Shown here: piece after piece, positions 50,160 through 58,366 of the stretch
Layout of the letters: every line of letters begins with the position of its first letter
Numbering within the stretch: position 1 is the first letter of the stretch
Assembly: GCA_002437725.1 (NCBI GenBank)
Contig: DJRF01000026.1
Location: 145,443 to 209,442 of the forward strand
Source of the DNA: Treponema sp. UBA6367
GTDB lineage: Bacteria > Spirochaetota > Spirochaetia > Treponematales > Treponemataceae
DNA: 64,000 bases
Reading direction: 5' to 3'
Program-made: the position numbers and the translations under genes
Notes under the pieces: model-generated
Databases searched by the model: none
What the model was told of the DNA's origin: nothing
What the model saw: the letters and a program-made list of their open reading frames with translations, nothing else

Positions 50160-50963
50160 ATGAAAAAAACACTTTTAATTTTTCTAGCCATTATGAGTTT
50201 TACTTTTAACGTAGGCTGCACAACAAAAAAACAAAATCCTAACATCGAAAAAATAGATGTTGTAATGTCTAAAATGAGCCAAAGAGCTCAAAAAGAGTTA
50301 GTTTTTCAAGATAAAGAACAATTTTTAAAAGATTTGCAAACTGTCTTAGAAGAAGAAAAAAAATACACTTCCGAAGATTTAAATTTATATTATCTTATTG
50401 ATAAAAAACACAATGTAGGTGAATCTTATGTTCCAAAAGATTTAAAACTTCTTGTAAAAAATGACCTTTACAATATAAATCGTAATAATCTTTATTTGCG
50501 CCCGGATGTAGAATTTCAGTTGCAGACTTTGGCAAAAGCCGCCCTTGATGATGGTATAAAACTTCTTGTAAGTTCAACCTATCGTTCTTATGAGTATCAA
50601 AAAACTGTTTTTCAGTATTGGGTAAAAGTAGATGGACTTGAAGAAGCAGAACGCGAAAGCGCAAGACCGGGTACTAGCCAGCATCAACTTGGAGTTGCCA
50701 TAGATTTTGGAAACATTGACGATTCATTTATAAAAACAACGCAAGGTCAGTGGCTTGAAAAAAACGCTGCAAAATATGGCTGGAGTCTTTCTTTTCCGAA
50801 GGAATATGAAGATATAACTGGCTACCGTTGGGAATGTTGGCACTACCGCTATATAGGAATTCCTGCATGCGAATTTCAAAAAAAGTATTTTAATGATGTT
50901 CAGCAGTATATGATAGAATTCATTGATTTATGGAAAAAACTTAGTATCAAGGAGGTAAGATAA
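50160..50963 (+). CDS. M15-family D-Ala-D-Ala carboxypeptidase lipoprotein
   Basis: The 267-residue product begins with a lipoprotein signal (LLIFLAIMSFTFNVGC), so it should be membrane-anchored in the periplasm. The zinc peptidase domain has STYRSYEYQ, the motif SQHQLGVAIDFG with zinc-binding His and Asp, and ECWHYRYIG with the third ligand and the catalytic Glu. It trims D-alanine from peptidoglycan stem peptides like VanY. The stop codon and last codons (EVR-stop) lie in the first stem of a palindromic element; rnfC ends the same way. Confidence 0.92.
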   Translation: MKKTLLIFLAIMSFTFNVGCTTKKQNPNIEKIDVVMSKMSQRAQKELVFQDKEQFLKDLQTVLEEEKKYTSEDLNLYYLIDKKHNVGESYVPKDLKLLVKNDLYNINRNNLYLRPDVEFQLQTLAKAALDDGIKLLVSSTYRSYEYQKTVFQYWVKVDGLEEAERESARPGTSQHQLGVAIDFGNIDDSFIKTTQGQWLEKNAAKYGWSLSFPKEYEDITGYRWECWHYRYIGIPACEFQKKYFNDVQQYMIEFIDLWKKLSIKEVR

Positions 50964-51109
50964 AAACAACCGAAAATGGCGTCTGTTTTTATCTTTTTAA
51001 GTTTGCGTCGCAAACTTTCTTATCATCTGTTGTTTCTCACTTAGTTGCGAAACAACTTAAAAAGTCAATCCTAAAACTGAAGTTTTACTCTTGACTTTTT
51101 ATGGGAGAA
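50957..51109 (+). repeat. composite palindromic leader, copy 2 (51116 gene)
   Basis: Stem A pairs AAGATAAAAACA (50957-50968) with TGTTTTTATCTT (50984-50995). Stem B is AAGTTTGC/GCAAACTT (50999-51017), and stem D is GTTGTTTC/GAAACAAC (51029-51056). Stem C is AAAAAGTCAA (51059-51068) with TTGACTTTTT (51091-51100), enclosing an inner AAAACT-2-AGTTTT. ATGGGAG (51101-51107) serves as the ribosome binding site. Order and spacing match copy 1. Stem D differs from copy 1 at three base pairs, each with a compensating change. Confidence 0.85.
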
Positions 51110-51115
51110 TGAAAA

Positions 51116-51373
51116 ATGACAAGAAAAGAATCTTACATCCAAGAATATAATAAAATGAACCATGCTTACAACCAAATTTTTGATTCCTTGGAAATTATTT
51201 CACAAGCCGATAATCCTGACAAAGCCCTTGTAAAAGGTTTGAACTACACATTAAATTTATTAAGCAATCTTTTAGACGTAATTAAAGAAGAGAAAAATCA
51301 AGTTGAAGAAGATTCTTCTGAATCTAACACAAAAAAAGAGAAAAAAAGTTTTAAAGGCTGGAAAGTTCATTAA
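51116..51373 (+). CDS. small helical protein of unknown function
   Basis: The 85-residue product is acidic and helical, with KALVKGLNYTLNLLSNLLDVIKEE as a probable amphipathic segment and a lysine-rich tail. A GGGAG site from the palindromic leader precedes the ATG with good spacing. I recognise no family. The leader it shares with frdB and thrC makes it a good reporter of what that leader does. Confidence 0.65.
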   Translation: MTRKESYIQEYNKMNHAYNQIFDSLEIISQADNPDKALVKGLNYTLNLLSNLLDVIKEEKNQVEEDSSESNTKKEKKSFKGWKVH

Positions 51374-51440
51374 AAGACAATTAAGTCAAAACTTGTTTTT
51401 TTATGACTGCGAAAAAAACGCTGTCAGCGAAAATAACGTG

Positions 51441-51469
51441 TTGTTAGAATAGTTTATTTTCAGTATTAT
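51441..51469 (+). promoter_or_regulatory. promoter of rnz
   Basis: TTGTTA (51441-51446), 17 bases and TATTAT (51464-51469) form a good sigma-70-like promoter. The ATG at 51476 lies 6 bases after the -10 box and has no ribosome binding site, which predicts a leaderless mRNA. Confidence 0.6.
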
Positions 51470-51475
51470 ATTTAC

Positions 51476-52402
51476 ATGAATATGGAAGCTTTTATTTTAG
51501 GCTGTGGAGGAATGATGCCACTGCCATACAGACATCTTACTAGCGTTCTTCTTAGGCGAGATGGCAGTCTTTTTTTGTTCGATGGAGGAGAAGGCACTCA
51601 AGTAAGTTTAAAGCGTCTCAATCTAAAATGGAAAAAAATAAACGCAATTTTTGTAAGTCACACTCATGCAGATCATGTAACAGGACTTCCTGGAATATTA
51701 ATGCTTAGCGCTCAAGTAGAACGTAGCGAACCGCTTTACATTTATGGTCCTCCAAAAATTGCAGAATATATTGAAACTAGCCGCAAAGTTTTAGATATGT
51801 ATATAAACTATCCCATTGTAGTAAAAGAAATTACAGCCCCTTGCATTGTTCGCAAAGAAGCAGATTTTCAAGTTCGCGCATTTCCTTTGGATCACACAAA
51901 AACTTGCGTAGGATACACTTTAGAAGAATTTGACAGGCCGGGAGAATTTAATCCTCAAAAAGCGCTTGAATTAAAAATCCCTATGGGGCCATTATGGGGA
52001 AAGCTGCAAAAAGGTGAAACTGTAACTTCTGAGGACGGAAAAACAATTTTTCCTCAAATGGTAATGGGACAGAAGAGGCACGGCAGAAAGTTTAGTTTTG
52101 TAACGGACACGCTCTACAAACCATATATTGCTGAGGAAGTAAAAAATAGCGACCTACTTATATGCGAGGGAATGTTTGAAGACGAACTTATAGACCAGGC
52201 AAAAGAAAAAAAACACATGACCGCAAGCCAGGCGGCAACAATTGCTAAAAATTCTGCTTCAAAAAAAATGTATATGATTCATTACAGTCCTAGATACACA
52301 GATAAAGAATTGCCAAAACTTTTAGAGCAGGCTAAAAAAATCTATCCAAATGCAGAGCTTTCTAAAGACAGACTCTGCATTGAAATTCCATATATTGACT
52401 GA
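51476..52402 (+). CDS. rnz: ribonuclease Z
   Basis: The 308-residue product is a metallo-beta-lactamase-fold tRNA 3' endonuclease. The zinc motif SHTHADH has His62, His64, Asp66 and His67, preceded by FDGGEGTQ and followed by GLPG. DHTKTCVGYTLEE and FVTDT carry further ligands, and MIHYSPRY the last histidine. It trims the 3' trailers of tRNA precursors. The start is either ATG 51476 or ATG 51482. Confidence 0.92.
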   Translation: MNMEAFILGCGGMMPLPYRHLTSVLLRRDGSLFLFDGGEGTQVSLKRLNLKWKKINAIFVSHTHADHVTGLPGILMLSAQVERSEPLYIYGPPKIAEYIETSRKVLDMYINYPIVVKEITAPCIVRKEADFQVRAFPLDHTKTCVGYTLEEFDRPGEFNPQKALELKIPMGPLWGKLQKGETVTSEDGKTIFPQMVMGQKRHGRKFSFVTDTLYKPYIAEEVKNSDLLICEGMFEDELIDQAKEKKHMTASQAATIAKNSASKKMYMIHYSPRYTDKELPKLLEQAKKIYPNAELSKDRLCIEIPYID

Positions 52403-52415
52403 ATCCTATAAAGCA

Positions 52416-53156
52416 ATGATAAAACTGATTAATTTTTCGAAAAAGTATAACTCAAAATCATGCGAAATTGTAAAAAACGTAAGCTTTACAGTAGATAACG
52501 GCATTACAGGTCTTTTAGGACTAAACGGAGCAGGGAAGACAACAATTATAAAAGCTATTTGCGCAATTCACTATCCAACAGCTGGAAAAATCATTATAAG
52601 CAATAAAAACGGAGTTTTCTTTGATGTTCAAGAAAATCCTGATATTGCAAAAGCGTTAATTGGATATGTTCCTGAGCAACCAGCTTTTCCGGAAAATCTT
52701 ACGGTAATTGAGTATCTTAGTTTTTCAGCGGATTTACATGGGCTAAAAAAAGATGAAAAAACTGAAGCCGTAAAAAGAGCTGTTTCAGAATGTTTTTTGC
52801 AGGAAGTTTTAACTTCAAGAATAAGCTCTCTTTCAAAGGGGTACAGGCAACGACTGGCATTTGCAGGAGCAATTATTTTTAAGCCAGAAAATCTAATTTT
52901 AGATGAACCTGTAAATGGTTTAGACCCGGCTCAGATTATTCAGTTCAGAAAAATGATAAAAAACTATGCAAAAAATGCAAGCGTGCTTATTTCTACTCAT
53001 CTTATGCAAGAAGTAAATGCACTTTGCACAAATGTAAATATTCTTTCAAATGGAATAATTGCCACTAGCGGAACTCCAAAAGAAATACAGGAATTTTACA
53101 ATTCAAATACGCTAGAAGAAGCATTTTTAAAAATAACAGAAAAACTAAAAGGGTAA
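52416..53156 (+). CDS. ABC transporter ATP-binding protein, GldA-like
   Basis: The 246-residue ATPase has Walker A GLNGAGKTT with Lys41, signature SSLSKGYRQRLAFA, Walker B LILDEP and the D-loop GLDP. It resembles the ATPases of GldA/NosF-type exporters. It starts at ATG 52416, 13 bases after rnz, and is followed two bases later by its membrane partner. Together with the next two genes it forms an ABC system of unknown cargo. Confidence 0.9.
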   Translation: MIKLINFSKKYNSKSCEIVKNVSFTVDNGITGLLGLNGAGKTTIIKAICAIHYPTAGKIIISNKNGVFFDVQENPDIAKALIGYVPEQPAFPENLTVIEYLSFSADLHGLKKDEKTEAVKRAVSECFLQEVLTSRISSLSKGYRQRLAFAGAIIFKPENLILDEPVNGLDPAQIIQFRKMIKNYAKNASVLISTHLMQEVNALCTNVNILSNGIIATSGTPKEIQEFYNSNTLEEAFLKITEKLKG

Positions 53157-53158
53157 AA

Positions 53159-55450
53159 ATGAATTATTTAAAATACCGACTCTATTCAGATTTAACAAAT
53201 CCTCTTTTTTATGTGTGCACGCTTATCCTAAATATTTTTTGTGCAATGCAATTTTTTTTATTTCAAAACTTTTTTACTTCCACAAGCATAAATCTGCACT
53301 ATTTTTTTTCAGCAATTCCATATATAAGCACGATTTGTATTCCATTGCTATGCATTCAACGAAGCAATGAAATAGACATAGCTCAAAACGATTTTTTCAA
53401 AGTTTCAATTTACTTAATCTCTAAAGAAATTCAATTTATTTTAATGTTGATTCCTTTGTGGCTAGTTCCGTTTTGCGTCAGCTCTTTTGGAGATGTGGAT
53501 TTTTCCAGCATTTTTCTAGCATTTTTTATTCTGATTTTATACGGATTTTGCTCATGCTCACTATGTATATTTATTGAGTTTTTAATCCCATTAAAGTCAG
53601 TTGCATTAATAACAAATATTGCTTTTTTAGCAATATCCAATTTTATACATATATTTTCTCAATATTTGCAATCTTCCTTATTAAAAAAAGCGATACAGCT
53701 TTTTAGTTTTTCGTGGCATTTTGATGCTGCCGGAAAAGGAATTTTTGACACAAGAGATGTTGTTTTTTACATTTTGTTTTCGGCTGCATTGCTTTTTCTT
53801 TCTGTTTTTTGCATAGAAAAGAAAAAGGGCAAAAAATATTGCAAAACTCAAAAAATTCAAATATTTTTTTTAATAACCACAATACTTTTTATTTTTGCTG
53901 ATTCAAGACGCTACTTTTTAAGAAAAGACTTTTCAAAAGATAAAAAATTTACAGTAAGCGAATATAGCAAAAGCCTTATGCAAAACTTGCAAAGCGTAAT
54001 GAATATAACTTATTTTTACAGCGAAGAACTTTCGGATTTGACAACACAAGCAAGAGATATTAAAGACTATCTGCAAGAATTCTGTTCTTATAAAAATGTA
54101 AAACTTTCTATAAAAAATGTGGAAAAAAATTCTGCAAAAACACTTCTTGAAAACTATGGGATTTATGGAAAACAGCTTCCAGTAAGCGTAAAAGGCCAAA
54201 TGGAATACAAGACATTTTATTCAGCAATAATTGTTGAATATGAAGGAAAATGGGAAGCTATTCCTTTTGTCATAGAAGCAGGCACACTCGAATACGATTT
54301 AACAGAAAAAATACTTTACCTTATGACAAGCCGCCAAAGGATTGTAAACATAGTTTGCGCAAACGGAATGAATTTAAATTCTGATTACAGTTATGTAGTT
54401 CCATATTTGAATCTTTTAGGTTTTATATGCAATGAAATAGACGTTTCTGAAGGAAAAAGCCTTTCTCCTCAGTTTTCGCAAGAATCAAAGCTTCTTTTGG
54501 TCTTAGGCTCTAGCAAACTTTCTGCTTCTCAGTGTGCAGAAATAGAAGATTTTATACTTTCTGGCTCAAACGCTTTTTTCGCAGTTTCTCCATATTCTGC
54601 CGATATAGAAAATTCTTGGCGCATTACAAAAGATAAAAATGAAAATTTAATAAAAATGCTAAATGAATATGGAATAGTTTTTTCAGAAAATATTTGCGCA
54701 GATATTTCTTGCGCTAGAATAACAATGCAAACGCAACAAAACGAAGATGGTTCTTATTCAGAAAACACTTATACTCAACTAATAAACTATCCCCTTTGGG
54801 TTCAACTTTTGCCACAAACTAATGCAAACCAAGGACTCACACTTTTTTGGCCAACAATTTTAAAAACTCAAACTGAGGAAGGGCAAGAAAACAATAAAAA
54901 CTTAAAAGATATATCACCATATCTACTTTCTTCTCCTTCTTCGTGGGAAATAAAACCAGACTTTCAAAATAAAAAGTCTTTATTTCAAACAAATCCTATG
55001 ATTCTAAATGAGCAAAAGACTATACCCAGCGAGCAAAAGCAGAATGCATTGGCTCTAAAATTAAATGGAAAAATACAAGGATTCTTTTCAAACGAAACAA
55101 GAGACGATACACAAATAACAGTTATACCAGACCAGTATTTTGTAAATTCGCTTATGCTAGGCTATATCGGAGGAACTTACGGTGACTACAGAAATTTAGA
55201 TTTTCTTTCAAATCAGCTGTTAAAGTTAAATAATGAAGAAGAACTTGCCGCTATACAAAAAAAATCTTCAGAAAATCCAAATATCATGTATAAAATAACA
55301 GATGAACAAAGTTTTTCTAAAGCCCGGGCGAAAACACTTGCCATAGAATTTTTGATTGTTCCTGTTTTCATAATTGTTTGCTTTATATTTGCATTGCTTT
55401 ATAGAAAAAAATATATTTCCACACTAAAAAAAACAGGAGATTTTGATTGA
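53159..55450 (+). CDS. GldFG-like fused ABC membrane protein
   Basis: The 763-residue product joins two parts. Residues 1-220 hold about six membrane helices like an ABC-2 permease (GldF). After a further helix, the rest is a large extracytoplasmic domain of GldG/DUF4350-like type (KFTVSEYSKSLMQNLQSV, then ITYFYSEEL and YDLTEKILYL), closed by a C-terminal helix. In gliding Bacteroidota the GldAFG transporter is needed for motility, but relatives are widespread in non-gliding bacteria. The downstream DUF4340 protein is a usual companion. Cargo unknown. Confidence 0.8.
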   Translation: MNYLKYRLYSDLTNPLFYVCTLILNIFCAMQFFLFQNFFTSTSINLHYFFSAIPYISTICIPLLCIQRSNEIDIAQNDFFKVSIYLISKEIQFILMLIPLWLVPFCVSSFGDVDFSSIFLAFFILILYGFCSCSLCIFIEFLIPLKSVALITNIAFLAISNFIHIFSQYLQSSLLKKAIQLFSFSWHFDAAGKGIFDTRDVVFYILFSAALLFLSVFCIEKKKGKKYCKTQKIQIFFLITTILFIFADSRRYFLRKDFSKDKKFTVSEYSKSLMQNLQSVMNITYFYSEELSDLTTQARDIKDYLQEFCSYKNVKLSIKNVEKNSAKTLLENYGIYGKQLPVSVKGQMEYKTFYSAIIVEYEGKWEAIPFVIEAGTLEYDLTEKILYLMTSRQRIVNIVCANGMNLNSDYSYVVPYLNLLGFICNEIDVSEGKSLSPQFSQESKLLLVLGSSKLSASQCAEIEDFILSGSNAFFAVSPYSADIENSWRITKDKNENLIKMLNEYGIVFSENICADISCARITMQTQQNEDGSYSENTYTQLINYPLWVQLLPQTNANQGLTLFWPTILKTQTEEGQENNKNLKDISPYLLSSPSSWEIKPDFQNKKSLFQTNPMILNEQKTIPSEQKQNALALKLNGKIQGFFSNETRDDTQITVIPDQYFVNSLMLGYIGGTYGDYRNLDFLSNQLLKLNNEEELAAIQKKSSENPNIMYKITDEQSFSKARAKTLAIEFLIVPVFIIVCFIFALLYRKKYISTLKKTGDFD

Positions 55451-56373
55451 AACTCTTAAAATATAAATTTTATATACTTCCAACACTAACACTTTTTTTC
55501 GGCATAATTTTTTTTCTTTCTTTTTGGCCCGATAAAAATTCTGAAAAGGGAATAAAAACTGCTATTTTAAATCCAAAATATGAGAATCAAATTGATTCTA
55601 TAGTGCTTTCAAAAAATGGCAAAGAACTTAAATTGTTTAAAGAAAACAATATTTGGAAAGGTTCAGTTTCTCCAAGTTGCGATAAAGAATCTAAAGATTT
55701 TTCAGAAAAAAAAGAGGCCGTATTTCCTGTAGAGCAAAAATTAGTAAAAAATCTTATAGAAAAACTTAAAAAAGTTCGTATACTGTATAAAAATTCAGAC
55801 AGGTTAACAATGCTTCAGCCATTCTCTTTAGACGATTCTTCATCCTTTTTGGTTTCTTATTCAGGAAAGAACTGTCCTTCGGCTTCAATCTTTTTTGGAA
55901 AACAAGATTTTTCAAAAACAATGATTTATATGCGTATGAATGAAAAACCATCTGTATTCAAAGCAGAAGATGACTTTTCTGCTTTTCTAAACAATGATTC
56001 TGGGTTTTGGATAGACCCTTACATAATTCCACGAAATATAACAGAGCCGGCAAAAAAAATAGAAATTCAAAAAGTTAGTTTTATTTCAAAAGGCATGCGA
56101 AAAAATATAATTCCAAATACAGAAAAAGCTCAGGCTTCCATTGAAAAATTTCAAGAACTTAGGCATGGCTCTGTATACACAGAAGTTCTTCCGCAGAAGT
56201 TTATAGGAACACTTCAAATAGAAAGCGACGAATTAAGTAAATTTTCTATGGATTTTTATGAGCGCAATGAGCAAGACATCGTTATTTTTTATAATTTAGA
56301 TTCTTTTTATTATGGAACTCTTGTAAGCAATTGGACTTATTCAAAAATTCTTGAACTTTTTGAAAATTCATAA
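55447..56373 (+). CDS. DUF4340-domain membrane-anchored protein
   Basis: The 308-residue product has an N-terminal membrane helix (LPTLTLFFGIIFFLSFW) and a DUF4340 domain with the typical IDSIVLSKNGKELKLFK and later DDSSSFLVSY. The start codon is TTG 55447 (TTGA overlap with the previous stop), preceded by AGGAG at 55435-55439. It is an accessory of the upstream GldFG-like transporter. Function unknown. Confidence 0.8.
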   Translation: MKLLKYKFYILPTLTLFFGIIFFLSFWPDKNSEKGIKTAILNPKYENQIDSIVLSKNGKELKLFKENNIWKGSVSPSCDKESKDFSEKKEAVFPVEQKLVKNLIEKLKKVRILYKNSDRLTMLQPFSLDDSSSFLVSYSGKNCPSASIFFGKQDFSKTMIYMRMNEKPSVFKAEDDFSAFLNNDSGFWIDPYIIPRNITEPAKKIEIQKVSFISKGMRKNIIPNTEKAQASIEKFQELRHGSVYTEVLPQKFIGTLQIESDELSKFSMDFYERNEQDIVIFYNLDSFYYGTLVSNWTYSKILELFENS

Positions 56374-56378
56374 ATATT

Positions 56379-57068
56379 TTACAAGGCAACAGAAAGAAAA
56401 AATGAAATTAAATTGTAAAAAAAATGTGCTGTAAGAATGGTAAAGAAGTTTTCAGTTTTTATATAACAAATTCTTAAAGCAAGGTGCGCAACAAAGGCAT
56501 TTATAACGGCCGGCCAACCTAGATACCTATGTGCAAATGCAAACAAAAGAGCAATTATTGGTTCCGTAAATGCACAAACGAGCTTTTTATTTTTAATTTT
56601 TTTACTGAGCAAGTTTTTTGATTCTTCCGGAAGATAAATCCTGAAAATTATCTCTTCATAAAAAACTGCTAGCAAAAATTTTAGAAAAAAACAAGTATAT
56701 TCAAAAAATCCATTGGGAACAACAACCGTTGAACTGTTAGAAAAATGTGCTGCATAGGCTATAAATTCCATAAAAGCGGAAAAACAACACAAAAAACCAA
56801 ACGTAATAAGAGTTTTTCCAGAATTTATAAAAAAACTTAATTTTTTATTTTCTATTGATGATGAAAAAAAACTATTCTTTTCAAGTTTTTTATCTAAATA
56901 GAGCAATAAAAGAAAACTGCATATTGCAAAGACAAGCTCATTTATTGGAAAAGTCCATGCTATAAATCCTGCAAAATCAGAAGCAGAAACAAAAACAGGA
57001 GGCAAGACATATATAAAAAAAACGCTTAAAAAAATAACAATTTCTGCAAAAAACTGATGTAATTTCAT
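56379..57068 (-). CDS. CPBP-family intramembrane protease
   Basis: The 229-residue membrane protein has the ABI/CPBP motifs: FYEEIIFRIYLPE (EExxxR), FAFAHRYLG, and HFFYNLI near the C-terminus. These form the active site of glutamic intramembrane proteases that process prenylated or bacteriocin-like peptides. It converges with the DUF4340 gene, with a 5-base gap. Substrate unknown. Confidence 0.87.
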   Translation of the reverse strand: MKLHQFFAEIVIFLSVFFIYVLPPVFVSASDFAGFIAWTFPINELVFAICSFLLLLYLDKKLEKNSFFSSSIENKKLSFFINSGKTLITFGFLCCFSAFMEFIAYAAHFSNSSTVVVPNGFFEYTCFFLKFLLAVFYEEIIFRIYLPEESKNLLSKKIKNKKLVCAFTEPIIALLFAFAHRYLGWPAVINAFVAHLALRICYIKTENFFTILTAHFFYNLISFFLSVAL

Positions 57069-57076
57069 ACAGTATC

Positions 57077-57085
57077 TGATATTAT
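57077..57085 (+). promoter_or_regulatory. extended -10 promoter of the PilZ gene
   Basis: TGATATTAT is an extended -10 element (box TATTAT 57080-57085). GGAG follows at 57093-57096, before the ATG at 57111. No good -35 is present, as expected for an extended -10 promoter. Confidence 0.45.
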
Positions 57086-57110
57086 ATTAAATGGAGATAA
57101 GTGTACATAT

Positions 57111-58355
57111 ATGCATATTGTAATAGCAATTGTTCTTGCTGCGGTAATTCTTGCAGGTTTAATAAAACTTTACCTCATTTTTAAGGATAAAATAAATTTT
57201 TTTATTGAAGGTCTTGACAGAAAATTTTCTTTGAACGAACTCTCTCTTTTATGGAAAGTTGCAAAATTATGTGAACTTGAACAACCTGTGTCTATATTTA
57301 TATCGTTGCCATCATTAACAAGGTGCATTTCGCACATAAAGTCACAAGCGGAAAAACAAGGAACTGTATTTTCTGCGAAAAATCAAAATCTTCTTTCAAA
57401 ATTGTATTCATTTAGAACTAAAATTGAAAAGGAAGAGGACAAAAAAAGAGGACTGGAATCAACACGTTCGCTTTCTGCAAAGCAAAAGTTAAGAATAATT
57501 CTGCCTGGAAAAGGCGTTTTTTCTTCAGAAATCGTAAATAATGCAAGAGAGCTTGTAGTCAGGCTTCCTACTCAAAAAGACCAGATAACAGTAGAAAGCA
57601 AAGATTGGGTTAATAAATCTATAAATGTCTACTTATGGCGGACTGGAGATGCTCGCTATGTTTTTGACACAACAGTTACGAATGCCGGTGTTTATATGGG
57701 GCGAGCCTGCCTTTTTTTACAGCATACTGACAATTTAGTCCGCACAAATAAAAGAAATGCAGTCAGGGCAAAGTGCCATTTGCAGGCTAGCCTTTATATT
57801 TTAAAAGAAAAAGTTGTTGACTACAATCTTATAGAAACAAGGCCTGGATACAGATGTATTCTTGAAGATATTTCTGAAAAAGGCGCTTTGATACGAATTG
57901 GAGGAAAAGGTCTTCCAAATATTCAGATACGGCTCCAATATCAACTTGAAGGACATTTGATTGTAATGTTCGGCGTGGTAAGAACAGTTGAATATAACGA
58001 AGAGCACAATCAATCCAGATTGCACTTTGAATGTCTTCATATAGATGAAGCAATGAGAAATCAAGTTTTAAGTTTTGTTTACAATATTCTTCCAGAAAAC
58101 GAAAAAGAAATCTACGATGCTATGACTTTAACTGACAAAGATGAACAGGAACTTGAAGATTCTTCTAAAACTAACGAGAATAATAATTCAAATGAGGTAA
58201 AAGAAATCCAAGAAAATGTGCAAAAGGAAAAAACAGAACAGCTTCTTCAAACTTTGCCAGAAACAGATGATGTTCTAAAAAATATTCCAAAAGAAGAAGT
58301 AATAACTCCGAGCGAACAGATTAACGATGCTGACGATTTGCCAGCATTAGAATAA
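57111..58355 (+). CDS. membrane-anchored PilZ c-di-GMP receptor
   Basis: The 414-residue product has an N-terminal membrane helix (residues 3-23), a conserved flagellar-brake-like domain in the middle and a PilZ domain with the c-di-GMP motifs RNAVR (Arg215, Arg219) and DISEKG (253-258). A long acidic, disordered tail follows from about 340. Spirochaete PilZ proteins of this layout link c-di-GMP to motility or host association. It heads a plus-strand run with the HEAT and ComEC genes. Confidence 0.88.
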   Translation: MHIVIAIVLAAVILAGLIKLYLIFKDKINFFIEGLDRKFSLNELSLLWKVAKLCELEQPVSIFISLPSLTRCISHIKSQAEKQGTVFSAKNQNLLSKLYSFRTKIEKEEDKKRGLESTRSLSAKQKLRIILPGKGVFSSEIVNNARELVVRLPTQKDQITVESKDWVNKSINVYLWRTGDARYVFDTTVTNAGVYMGRACLFLQHTDNLVRTNKRNAVRAKCHLQASLYILKEKVVDYNLIETRPGYRCILEDISEKGALIRIGGKGLPNIQIRLQYQLEGHLIVMFGVVRTVEYNEEHNQSRLHFECLHIDEAMRNQVLSFVYNILPENEKEIYDAMTLTDKDEQELEDSSKTNENNNSNEVKEIQENVQKEKTEQLLQTLPETDDVLKNIPKEEVITPSEQINDADDLPALE

Positions 58356-58366
58356 GAGGAAAAGAT

